Origin: Thermalbibacter longus
GTDB taxonomy: Bacteria > Chloroflexota > Chloroflexia > Thermomicrobiales > Thermomicrobiaceae
Assembly (NCBI RefSeq): GCF_023806485.1
Contig: NZ_JAMSLR010000003.1
Coordinates: 124,001 to 188,000, forward strand
Length of the DNA: 64,000 nucleotides
Direction: 5' to 3'
This document shows, in pieces, positions 34,951 to 42,580 of this stretch. The notes beneath the pieces are model-generated. The model saw only the letters and a list, made by a program, of their open reading frames with translations. It was not told where the DNA came from and made no database searches. The position numbers and the translations under genes were made by a program. Numbering within the stretch: position 1 is the stretch's first letter; every line of letters starts with the position of its first letter.

Positions 34951-35469
34951 ATGAGGACGCTTCTACGGCAATTCTTCGAGTGGTACGAGCGGCATTACCT
35001 GCTCAACATCACCGTTGCGGCCGGGCTGTTCGTTCTCCAGCTCGCTCACTTGTACTGGCTCACGGCCGATGTGGTGGCTCAGCGATTGGTCGGGCGCAGC
35101 TATGCCGACCTGGAAGGGATCTTCCGCTACCTGATCCTCATCGTGGACTACACCGAAATCCCTGCTCTGATCAGCGTCTCGCTCGTCTACATCAACGAGC
35201 TACGAAAGCGATTCCATTGGGAGAGCGCGCTGTATCTGCTCTTCTTGAACTCGCAGTGGCTCCACATCTTTTGGATTACCGACGAGTTCGTCGTGGCGGA
35301 GTTCACTGGGGCAGGGCACGGCACGAGCCTGCCGCTTTGGCTCGCTTGGGTCGCGATTCTGATCGACTACCTGGAACTCCCAGTGATTGCCTCGACGATC
35401 GGCAGGTTCGTCGCCGCGCTGCGCGAGCGACGAACCATCCAGTTCTTGCGCGAAGAGCTGGCCGATTAG
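34951..35469 (+). CDS. Small polytopic membrane protein of unknown function, likely metal-regulated
   Basis: 172 residues. I do not recognise the family. About four hydrophobic segments are visible (about residues 18-36, 53-79, 92-110 and 126-150), with charged ends such as NELRKRFHWES and AALRERRTIQFLREELAD. Histidine and tyrosine residues sit at helix ends (WYERHYLLN, QLAHLYWL, QWLHIFW). The ribosome site GAGGGAAGGG is about 13 bases before the ATG, rather far. A good promoter followed by a Fur-like operator precedes it, which suggests control by iron or another metal. A six-base hairpin (34900-34916) lies in the leader. Confidence 0.75.
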   Translation: MRTLLRQFFEWYERHYLLNITVAAGLFVLQLAHLYWLTADVVAQRLVGRSYADLEGIFRYLILIVDYTEIPALISVSLVYINELRKRFHWESALYLLFLNSQWLHIFWITDEFVVAEFTGAGHGTSLPLWLAWVAILIDYLELPVIASTIGRFVAALRERRTIQFLREELAD

Positions 35470-35492
35470 CGGCGGGGAGGGCGTGCCGGCGA

Positions 35493-35666
35493 TCAGAGCC
35501 GAGCGATGAGGTACGCGGCGAGCAGCGCCGCCATGGTGAGCAAGCCCGCGAGGTCCGCAATCGGCCCTGTCCGGCTGAACGCAACGGAGACTGACTGGGC
35601 TTCCTGCCGCGAAGAGCGTGCGTGCAGGTCGAGCATGCTCAGGAGTATCCGGCTTCGGGCGACCAT
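35493..35666 (-). CDS. Possible small one-helix protein
   Basis: 57 residues from ATG 35666 (GTG 35681 adds five). It has a charged N-terminal part and a hydrophobic C-terminal helix (LAGLLTMAALLAAYLIARL), the layout of a tail-anchored small protein. GAGG is nine bases before the ATG. It converges with the Fur-box gene, only 23 bases from its stop. Function unknown; it may be a chance frame. Confidence 0.4.
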   Translation of the reverse strand: MVARSRILLSMLDLHARSSRQEAQSVSVAFSRTGPIADLAGLLTMAALLAAYLIARL

Positions 35667-35745
35667 CAGTGTATACCTCACCGCATCGATGCTCGAACGT
35701 GAATCCCGATCGTGTCACTCAGAATTATCGAGCTCTGCGCGCGCG

Positions 35746-35774
35746 TTGTCAAGCGGTCGGTACCGTGCGATCCT
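35746..35774 (+). promoter_or_regulatory. Weak candidate promoter for the 54-residue protein
   Basis: TTGTCA (35746-35751) and GATCCT (35769-35774) with a 17-base spacer, just upstream of the GGAGGA site. The -10 box matches only three of six consensus bases. Confidence 0.3.
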
Positions 35775-35795
35775 CGCGCTTTGCTTGGAGGAATC

Positions 35796-35960
35796 ATGCT
35801 CCCGTTGCTGCACGCCGGTGGGGTGGGTTGGGACGAGATTGCGATCGGGATCGCGCTGGCGCTCGGGGTCTACCTCATTGCCCGGTCGTGCGATCGCCTG
35901 GCCCGCACTCGCACCTCGCGCGCTCGCTCCCGGCGCCTGGACGACGAAGAGGCTCTCTGA
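35796..35960 (+). CDS. Small one-helix membrane protein, unknown function
   Basis: 54 residues. The ATG at 35796 has TTGGAGGAATC directly upstream, a strong ribosome site, while the upstream ATG at 35712 does not. A single helix (IAIGIALALGVYLIA) is followed by an Arg/Ser-rich cytoplasmic tail ending in DDEEAL. I recognise no family. It lies divergent from the small minus-strand protein and convergent with the Nramp-like gene. Confidence 0.6.
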   Translation: MLPLLHAGGVGWDEIAIGIALALGVYLIARSCDRLARTRTSRARSRRLDDEEAL

Positions 35961-36103
35961 CGCACTTAGCACTGCCGGCTGAGGGTACTCCGCCGCCCGA
36001 GCTGGCGGGATGCCGGCCGCTGAGACGTTGCCCGAGGTCGGACTGGATGGCGGCGAACCGGACGGCCGGCCCGACCGTCCGGTTCGCTGGCCGACGGCTC
36101 CCG

Positions 36104-37633
36104 CTAGAAGCTGACGAGCGCCGTCCCGGTGATTCGCTGCCACAGGAAGTTGAGGAAGAAGAACCCGAAGAAGATCGTGTTCAGAATCAAGACCACGTAC
36201 GACCACCAGCGCATCCGGGCCGGCCCCGGCAGCTTGCTGTTCAGGTACATCAGCAGGAACGGGAAGACCAGGACTCCGAGGTTCGACATATTCGCCGAGA
36301 TCAGGATCAACCCGGTCGGCAGGGCCTGGAAGATCAGGAAGCTGATGACGACGACCAGCAGCGCCATGAAAGGGTAGTAGAAGCGCCGCGGGTCGCCGGC
36401 GATCAGCCGCCGGAAGCCCGGGCTAGTGCCGTGGAGCGCGTCGACCACGTTGCGCACGAGCGACTCGAAGACGCCGAGCTGGGTCGAGAAGAGGATGAAG
36501 AACCCGACCAGCAGTGCCCAGGCGTAGAGCCCCGAGCTGTAGTGGCGCGACAGCACGTCGGCGGCATAGGTCGGCATCGTGGCCCGGGTCGGCGGCTCCT
36601 CGCCCGGCAGGCTTGCCAGGTGCGAGACGAGGATAGTCGTCAGGTACATCCCCAGGATGGCACCGCCGAAGAAGACGACCCACTGGTCGAGCAGCAGCAG
36701 GCGGAACCAGCGCTTCCAGCGCCGCGCGTTCTCCGGGGTGTCGGGGAAGGTGACCCCGCTGGGCATGACCTCTTCCTGCCGGCCACCGACTAGCCCGGCG
36801 ATGAAGCCGACCCGCGCGCCCATCCCGTAGCCGTGATCCCGATAGTAGTTCATGTTGTACCAGTTGAGGCCCGAGGCGAGCGCGGTGTACCCGGCCAGCC
36901 CGCCGAGCAGGGTCGCGTCTACCCCCGACGGAGGCAGCGCTGGGGTGAGGAATCCGCGTAGACCCTCCCACCACTTGCTGGCTGGCACGATGAAGAGGTC
37001 GACGAGAAGCAAGGTCACCAGGATGAAGCCGACGATGACCCAGTTCACCAGTTCCAGTGTCCTGGCGATCTTCTGGCCGAAAAGGGTGATCACCAGCACC
37101 AGGACCATCAGGCCCACTGCCAGCCAGCGCGCGGCCGTGCGCTCGCCGGGTTCATCGACCAGATTACCGGTCAGCAGCACGTAGAGCCCCTCGCCGGCAC
37201 CGGCTGCCCAGCCGCCCCAGATGTTGGCGAAGTACACCATCAGGAGCCCGAGTGGCATCCACAAGAAGAGCCCGAGCGGCACCCGGGCCCAACCCAGCAC
37301 CGGCACCTCGCCGGTCGCCATGATGTAGCGTGTAATCTCGACGTTGTAGAACGTCTGGAGGATCGCGGACAGCAGGATCACCCAGCCGAGACCGATGAAT
37401 CCGTACTGCGCGACGCCGAGCGGCCCGAGCAACCACTCGCCGCTGCCGATCGAGAGGCCCAGCGCGATCAGGCTGGGGCCGATCACCTTGGTGATCGCCT
37501 CCTTAGGGCCGATCCGCGGTACCTTGAATACCTCCTCCGGCTCAGGCAGATCGGTGACGACCAGTGGCGGCCGGTTGGTACCGATCTGGTACGTCTCGAC
37601 CGCGACCCGGCCCGCATCGCCTGCGCTACTCAC
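36104..37633 (-). CDS. Nramp-superfamily permease with non-canonical metal site
   Basis: 509 residues, about 11-12 helices, with the overall Nramp order. Canonical Nramp helix 1 carries Asp-Pro-Gly-Asn; here the same place reads LGLSIGSGEWLLGPLG. Canonical helix 6 carries Met-Pro-His; here it reads TALASGLNWYNMNYYRD. Both main metal-binding elements are therefore missing, so transport of Mn2+/Fe2+ cannot be assumed. The GTG at 37633 has GAGGAGGTG upstream and overlaps, by four bases (GTGA), the end of a short upstream frame. A good promoter lies about 290 bases upstream. Neighbouring Fur-like control of another gene makes a metal link tempting but unproven. Confidence 0.75.
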   Translation of the reverse strand: MSSAGDAGRVAVETYQIGTNRPPLVVTDLPEPEEVFKVPRIGPKEAITKVIGPSLIALGLSIGSGEWLLGPLGVAQYGFIGLGWVILLSAILQTFYNVEITRYIMATGEVPVLGWARVPLGLFLWMPLGLLMVYFANIWGGWAAGAGEGLYVLLTGNLVDEPGERTAARWLAVGLMVLVLVITLFGQKIARTLELVNWVIVGFILVTLLLVDLFIVPASKWWEGLRGFLTPALPPSGVDATLLGGLAGYTALASGLNWYNMNYYRDHGYGMGARVGFIAGLVGGRQEEVMPSGVTFPDTPENARRWKRWFRLLLLDQWVVFFGGAILGMYLTTILVSHLASLPGEEPPTRATMPTYAADVLSRHYSSGLYAWALLVGFFILFSTQLGVFESLVRNVVDALHGTSPGFRRLIAGDPRRFYYPFMALLVVVISFLIFQALPTGLILISANMSNLGVLVFPFLLMYLNSKLPGPARMRWWSYVVLILNTIFFGFFFLNFLWQRITGTALVSF

Positions 37634-37902
37634 ATCGACACCTCCTCGATCATCGCGATCACCGCCTCACGCACCAGGGGAGAGGGACTCCACTCGGCCC
37701 AGCCTGCAGCCTCTATGCGGCGCCGAGCCTGTCGCTGGGCGTAGCGGGGAACGAATGACGAGGTGAGCGCAATGGAAGCGAGACCGGCACCGGGCCAGCG
37801 TGGGCGAGCGCCGGCTCGACAGACCTCGATGAAATACAGGCCACTGGCAGAGGGAGGTCGACATCTCCGCGCTGGCCAGTTCCGCTCTGGACTATCGGGC
37901 AT
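37630..37902 (-). CDS. Possible small ORF coupled to the Nramp-like permease
   Basis: Open frame of up to 90 residues whose TGA overlaps the permease GTG by four bases, the spacing normal for coupled genes in this genome. The C-terminal part (AQRQARRRIEAAGWAEWSP, then LVREAVIAMIEEVSM) looks protein-like; the N-terminal part does not, and the real start may be internal. The ATG at 37902 would sit only a few bases after the predicted transcription start. Its third-position GC seems lower than in neighbouring genes. It may instead be an untranslated leader. Confidence 0.35.
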   Translation of the reverse strand: MPDSPERNWPARRCRPPSASGLYFIEVCRAGARPRWPGAGLASIALTSSFVPRYAQRQARRRIEAAGWAEWSPSPLVREAVIAMIEEVSM

Positions 37903-37914
37903 TCGAACACGTTC

Positions 37915-37943
37915 AGTGTAGTGTCCACGTTTCGCCTCGTCAA
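37915..37943 (-). promoter_or_regulatory. Promoter of the Nramp-like permease transcript
   Basis: Minus-strand TTGACG (37938-37943), a 17-base spacer and TACACT (37915-37920). Transcription from about 37908 would give a leader of about 275 bases before the permease start. Confidence 0.6.
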
Positions 37944-38242
37944 CAGGTTCCCGGCCTCAGGATCGACCACTATTGCCGGAACCGGACGCGTGAAGCCCTG
38001 CACTGCGCTCCACTTCTGCCGTCTGCCTGGTGACCGGTTCCCGACCGCAACTAGAGCGTGTAGGGGAGCCGTCACAGGGCAGTCGTGTGGCAGCCGTGGC
38101 GCGGCCAGGTTGCTCGCTGGTGATCACGCCCGCATACTTGTCGGGCAGTTCGGGCCGGCCGGTCACCACGAGGGCTAGGCCGGTCACGGTGCGACAATGG
38201 CGTAGCGTTGCCCGCGTCGATCTGCGTGAGAGCGATGCCAGG
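37944..38242. other. Gap upstream of rimO with nothing recognised
   Basis: About 300 bases between the divergent permease promoter and the rimO start. I find no convincing reading frame, RNA gene or good plus-strand promoter. The open frame reaching back to 38030 from rimO has no ribosome site and no family similarity. Confidence 0.5.
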
Positions 38243-39700
38243 ATGGAACCGATCCGCTTCCACATCGTCACGCTCGGTTGTTCCAAGAACCAGGTCGATT
38301 CCGAAGGGATGGCCCAGCTCCTGGCCGAGCAGGGGCTGGTCCCAGCCGAGCAGCCTGATGACGCCCAGGTGCTGATCGTCAACACCTGCGGCTTCCTGGC
38401 CAGCGCCCGGCGTGAATCGGCCCAGGCGATCCAGGAACTGCTCGAGGCCCGGCGGTCCGGCCAGGTGGTGATCGCTGCCGGCTGCATGGCCGCGCTCGAC
38501 GACCACCGGGCCGAGATCCCGGCCGGCGTCGACGCTATCCTCTCCACCCGCGAGTGGCCCCAGATCGGCCAGGTCATCGGCCGGTTGCTCGATCTCCCGA
38601 TGGCTCCCGTGCGTCCCGACGGCCAGTCGTCGATGCTGGCCAGCTTCCACCGGGCCCGCGCGACAGGTCCCAGTGCCTACGTGAAGATCGCCGACGGCTG
38701 TGACCACGCGTGCTCCTTCTGCGCTATCCCGCTTATCAAGGGCGGGCAGGCGAGCAAGCGGCCGTCTGAGATCGTGCGCGAGATCCGAGAGCTCGTCGAC
38801 GGAGGGGTCAAGGAGGTCGTCCTGGTCTCTCAGGACACCATCCGCTACGGGGCGGATCTCGGCGTCAAGCACGGGCTACCGGGCCTCGTCCGCCTGATCG
38901 CTGAGCAGGTACCGGCGTTACACTGGCTGCGCATGCTCTATATCTATCCCAGCCCGCTGGTCTTCCGGCTCATCGATGCCATGGCCGAGACGTCCACCTG
39001 CGTGCCCTACCTGGACATGCCGATCCAGCATGCCGATCCGGACATCCTGCGCGCCATGGCTCGTCCGAGCAACGTCGACCTGTACCGGCGCATCTTCAGC
39101 TATGCCCGGGAGAAGCTCGATGGTGCGGTGCTTCGTACCACGCTCATCGTCGGTTTCCCCGGTGAGACCGACGAGCAGTTCCGGCGACTGTACGACTTCG
39201 TGGCCGAGATCGAGTTCGATCACGTCGGTGTCTTCGCGTATTCCCGCGAGGCGCCGACCGCCAGCGCGAAGCTGTCAGGCGCGGTACCGCCGGAGGTGGC
39301 TGAGGAGCGGCGCGCGGCGCTGCTAGAGCTCCAGCAGCGAATCTCGCTGAGGAAGAACCGTGCGCTGGTCGGCCAGACGCTCGAGGTGCTGATCGAGGGC
39401 GTGGGCGAACTGGAGGACGAAGCCGGCGACCGCGAGCCGATCTCGGTCGGCCGCGCTGCCCGGCACGCGCCGGAGGTCGACGGCCTGGTCTTCATCCCGG
39501 GGGCTCAGCCGGTCGGGGCGCTGGTTCGGGCGCGAGTCGTGGATGCCGGTCCGTACGACCTGTGGGCGAATCCAGTGGCTCCGTCAGCGGCCGCGCCGGG
39601 TCGGCGCCCCAGCCCAGCAGCTCGCCCTCGAGCGGTGAACCGACGGGGAAGACGCGCAGCACCGGCGCCGGGCGCTCGGGCCAGACGCGCTGGAAGATGA
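38243..39700 (+). CDS. rimO: Ribosomal protein S12 methylthiotransferase RimO
   Basis: 485 residues; RimO is usually about 430-450. It is a radical-SAM enzyme that adds a methylthio group to an aspartate of ribosomal protein S12. The N-terminal UPF0004 domain has TLGCSKNQVDSE and NTCGFLASARRES, then AGCMA. The radical-SAM cluster is CDHACSFC (about residues 152-159). The TRAM domain ends near GPYDLW. The last 45 or so residues (R/A/P-rich) are encoded antisense to the 3' end of the acyltransferase gene and look like read-through after loss of an earlier stop. The ATG is chosen by family start; the ribosome site is weak. Confidence 0.95.
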   Translation: MEPIRFHIVTLGCSKNQVDSEGMAQLLAEQGLVPAEQPDDAQVLIVNTCGFLASARRESAQAIQELLEARRSGQVVIAAGCMAALDDHRAEIPAGVDAILSTREWPQIGQVIGRLLDLPMAPVRPDGQSSMLASFHRARATGPSAYVKIADGCDHACSFCAIPLIKGGQASKRPSEIVREIRELVDGGVKEVVLVSQDTIRYGADLGVKHGLPGLVRLIAEQVPALHWLRMLYIYPSPLVFRLIDAMAETSTCVPYLDMPIQHADPDILRAMARPSNVDLYRRIFSYAREKLDGAVLRTTLIVGFPGETDEQFRRLYDFVAEIEFDHVGVFAYSREAPTASAKLSGAVPPEVAEERRAALLELQQRISLRKNRALVGQTLEVLIEGVGELEDEAGDREPISVGRAARHAPEVDGLVFIPGAQPVGALVRARVVDAGPYDLWANPVAPSAAAPGRRPSPAARPRAVNRRGRRAAPAPGARARRAGR

Positions 39701-40580
39701 CCCACTGGTCCGGCGCCTCGCGGATGTGACGCTCGAACAGCTCGACGAGCCGCTGCAAGCCGGCGCGCAGATCGCGCGCCGTATCGTCGGTTCGCTCGAT
39801 GTAGAACGGCGGTTCGATCAACAACTGGTAGCCACGCTTCAGCCGGCGAGTGAACGCCGCCAGGATCGGTACCCCGGCCGAGCGCGCTAGCCGTACCGGG
39901 CCGGGCGGCAGGGTGGTCTCCTTGCCGAAGAAGATTACCGGCCAGCCATTCTGGAAGAAATCGCGATCGGCGGCGAGCCCGACGAGCTCCCCTCGGCGCA
40001 GCGCCTGGATGACGCGCCGGATCCCGCCCGGAGTTGCCCGCTCGATGTGCAGCCCGCGGCTCGTTCGCAGGTAGTTCACCGCGGCGTCGAGGAGTTCCGG
40101 AACCGTGCGGGTCGTCAGCGAGGTGAACCGGTAGCCCCGGGCCGAGAGGAGCTGCCCCACGTAGTCGAAAGCGCCGAGGTGGGCCGTGACGATGACCGCG
40201 CCCTGGCCAGAGGCAGCCAAGCGCTCGAACTCGGCCCAGCTCTCGGGGCAAACCTGGATCGAGTGGATCAGCTCCTGCGGCGAGAGGTGCGGCACGCGCA
40301 GGAGATCCACGAAGTTGCGAGCGCTGTTCCGGAAAACGCGACGCGCGACGCGCCGCACCTCCTGGGCGTCGGCATCCGGCCCGAGCGCCTGGGTCACGTT
40401 GTGCTCGACGTTCCGGCGGTACGTCTTCAACAGCAGGTAGGCAAGGTCGCCGCACCGATCGGCTAGCCAGTAGCTCAGCGGCAACGGCACCAGGCGGGCG
40501 ACCTGGCTCAGTAGCCAGGCCAACCGCCGGCTCACCCTACGGGTCCGGCTTCGATCGGGCGAAACGACTCGGCTGCTCAC
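39492..40580 (-). CDS. Lysophospholipid acyltransferase-family protein (LpxL/PatA type)
   Basis: 362 residues from GTG 40580. It has the HxxxxD acyltransferase motif HLGAFD (about residue 134), DRDFFQNGWPVIFFGKETTLPPG and the final QWVIFQRVWPERP. The family moves acyl chains onto lipid A or phosphatidylinositol mannosides. The product is unassigned, but the phosphatidyltransferase-family gene just upstream recalls actinobacterial PIM synthesis loci (inference). The last 55 or so residues are Pro-rich and overlap rimO antisense by 209 bases. Confidence 0.88.
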   Translation of the reverse strand: MSSRVVSPDRSRTRRVSRRLAWLLSQVARLVPLPLSYWLADRCGDLAYLLLKTYRRNVEHNVTQALGPDADAQEVRRVARRVFRNSARNFVDLLRVPHLSPQELIHSIQVCPESWAEFERLAASGQGAVIVTAHLGAFDYVGQLLSARGYRFTSLTTRTVPELLDAAVNYLRTSRGLHIERATPGGIRRVIQALRRGELVGLAADRDFFQNGWPVIFFGKETTLPPGPVRLARSAGVPILAAFTRRLKRGYQLLIEPPFYIERTDDTARDLRAGLQRLVELFERHIREAPDQWVIFQRVWPERPAPVLRVFPVGSPLEGELLGWGADPARPLTEPLDSPTGRTDRHPRLAPEPAPRPAEPPG

Positions 40581-40662
40581 GCTACACCCCGCGATGGGAT
40601 CGAACAGGCAGGCCGGCTGGAGGACATGCCGCAGGTATTCTACTCGCTGATGCCAGGCAACC

Positions 40663-41313
40663 CTAGAGGGACGGCTCGCGCCCGTCGACCCGCTCGGCGC
40701 GCAGGTACGGCATCGCGTCGATCAGGACTGGCAGGCCTCGGATCACCGTCAGCGCCAGCGTCACGTAGACCGTTAGCCAGCCGGCCGCCAGGAAGACCCG
40801 CTGGTCGTAGAGCCAAGTAAGCGGGTCGCGCCGATCGCCGGCCGTCCCAGCGGTGATCAGCCCGGCGAGAAAGGCGAACGCCACCAGCTTCGCCACGCCG
40901 TAGAGGGCTCGCATGAAGCGTGAAGCGGTCAGGAACCGGGTCACTGCAGACCGCTGCATCGTCTTCTCGCCGAAGGGGGTTCGGCCTTCGCCCAGCGCGA
41001 CGCTGCGCACCCCGTCCACCAGGAATCCGCGGGTCATCACGAGCAGCGGGGCCCAGATGCCGATAGCGCCCAGATCGGCGAAGACGATCCAGAGCGCATT
41101 CTCCACTACGCGATCGCCGGCGATGTCGAACACGGCACCGAAGACGGTGGCCGAGCCCCGCCGCCGCGCGACGATCCCGTCGATCGCGTCGCTCGCGAAG
41201 ACGACCAGAAGGAGCAGAGTAGCCAGCAGCGCGAGCTCGTACGCTCCACTGTAGAGCAGCGCGATGCTGACGAACAGGAGGACAACGCGCCCCAGGGTGA
41301 TCAAATTGGCCAT
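40663..41313 (-). CDS. CDP-alcohol phosphatidyltransferase
   Basis: 216 residues, membrane embedded with about six helices. The complete family signature DG-x2-AR-x8-G-x3-D-x3-D is present: Asp45, Gly46, Ala49, Arg50, Gly59, Asp63 and Asp67. The enzyme transfers a phosphatidyl group from CDP-diacylglycerol to an alcohol (glycerol-3-phosphate, inositol phosphate or similar). The acceptor cannot be read from sequence. AGGTGA precedes the ATG. It lies 82 bases upstream of the acyltransferase on the same strand, and the two may work in one lipid pathway. Confidence 0.92.
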   Translation of the reverse strand: MANLITLGRVVLLFVSIALLYSGAYELALLATLLLLVVFASDAIDGIVARRRGSATVFGAVFDIAGDRVVENALWIVFADLGAIGIWAPLLVMTRGFLVDGVRSVALGEGRTPFGEKTMQRSAVTRFLTASRFMRALYGVAKLVAFAFLAGLITAGTAGDRRDPLTWLYDQRVFLAAGWLTVYVTLALTVIRGLPVLIDAMPYLRAERVDGREPSL

Positions 41314-41398
41314 GGGTCACCTGCTCGTTCGCAGCAGCGTACGACAGCGACTGGACAGGCGCCTCATCAGGTCGGCCCTTGCCGGCAGTATAGCAACG

Positions 41399-42505
41399 CT
41401 ATCCGACCTCTACTCGGGAAGCGATCTCGGGGCTGACGATGCAGATCCACGTCTGGCCCTCTCCCAGCGGCAAGGGCTGCCCCGTTCGCGCATCGAGCAG
41501 GCGGAGCGGCTCCCGCTCGGCCGGCCGTTCCCAGCGAGCCCGGTAGACGTGCCCATCCCTGAGCAGCCAGGCCTCGCCCCCGCTGCTCAGGTCCAGATCC
41601 AGCGACTGCTCGACCGTCCAGCCGGCCGGCAGCTCGCGGTACCAGAATTCGGTCACCAGAACGACCACGTTCGCCGGCGCGACCGGCTCGTTGCTCCGCG
41701 CGTCCACGTGTGGAGCGCCGTCTACCCAGCGCCGGTAGCGGTTCGATGCGCGATCGTACCGGAACTCGACCTGTCCCTGAGCATAGGGGATAACCAGATA
41801 AAGGGCGGGCTCGCCTCCCGGCGCTGGTGGACCGAACAGGAGAGAGCTGGCCGCCGTGGGCCGCTCCCAGCCTAGCTCCGTCGCCACCTCCCGGAGGGCC
41901 GGGACTGAGACGTAGAGGTTGTGTGGCATCGAGCGGCTCCAGTCGCGCCAGCCGGCAGGGGTCGCGTTGCCCTCCGCGTGCAAGAGCTCGGCTCCGGCTC
42001 CGAGCAGCGCCTGGGTAACTCCCTGCGCTGCCCCGGAATAGACCAGCACTGCATCATGCATCGGCAGGATCGCCAGGTCGACCAGCCGCGCGCTCCGTAC
42101 CGGGCCGACCACCTCGGGCGCTCGGGTCTGGAAGAGCGCGGTCAGGCGCGTGAGCTGTGCCTCGGTCGGGGTCTCGTAGACGAGGTCGGCATCGGTCAGC
42201 CCGGTCTGCGGCCGGGCATCCGGGTGGTTGTCGATCTGGACCGCCAGTGGCCGGGGCGGGGGCGTGGCCAAGGCCTGGCCACTCAGGGGCGAGCGATAGA
42301 GAACCGGGGTCGGGCTCGGGGTGGCGGTCGGGGCAGCGGTCGGCGTTGGTCGAGGGGTGGGTGTCGGTGACTGGACAGGAGTGGGCGAGGACGCCGTTAC
42401 CGTGCCGGGTGCTGGAAGTGGCGGAGTTGGGGCCACCAGCGCTGGGGAGCGCGTGCAGGCGAGACACCAGAGCAGCGCGAGCACGAGCGAGCGAGACGCC
42501 CTCAC
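41399..42505 (-). CDS. DUF3048 (YerB-type) lipoprotein
   Basis: 368 residues from GTG 42505 with GGAGGG upstream. A short signal peptide ends in a lipobox-like LLWCLAC. A Pro/Thr/Ser linker of repeated PT units (about residues 25-68) follows. The DUF3048 domain starts at PLAVQIDNHPDARPQTGLTDADLVYE and includes VGPVRSARLVDL and SRSMPHNLYV. Function of the family is not established; members are secreted or lipid-anchored. It lies just downstream of the PH-domain membrane protein. Confidence 0.85.
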   Translation of the reverse strand: MRASRSLVLALLWCLACTRSPALVAPTPPLPAPGTVTASSPTPVQSPTPTPRPTPTAAPTATPSPTPVLYRSPLSGQALATPPPRPLAVQIDNHPDARPQTGLTDADLVYETPTEAQLTRLTALFQTRAPEVVGPVRSARLVDLAILPMHDAVLVYSGAAQGVTQALLGAGAELLHAEGNATPAGWRDWSRSMPHNLYVSVPALREVATELGWERPTAASSLLFGPPAPGGEPALYLVIPYAQGQVEFRYDRASNRYRRWVDGAPHVDARSNEPVAPANVVVLVTEFWYRELPAGWTVEQSLDLDLSSGGEAWLLRDGHVYRARWERPAEREPLRLLDARTGQPLPLGEGQTWICIVSPEIASRVEVG

Positions 42506-42580
42506 GGCGCACCCTCCCGTCTAGCCGCGTGGGAGGCCGCTCCTCCCACGACCGTCGACTCGAGCGAGAACCGTGCCGAC

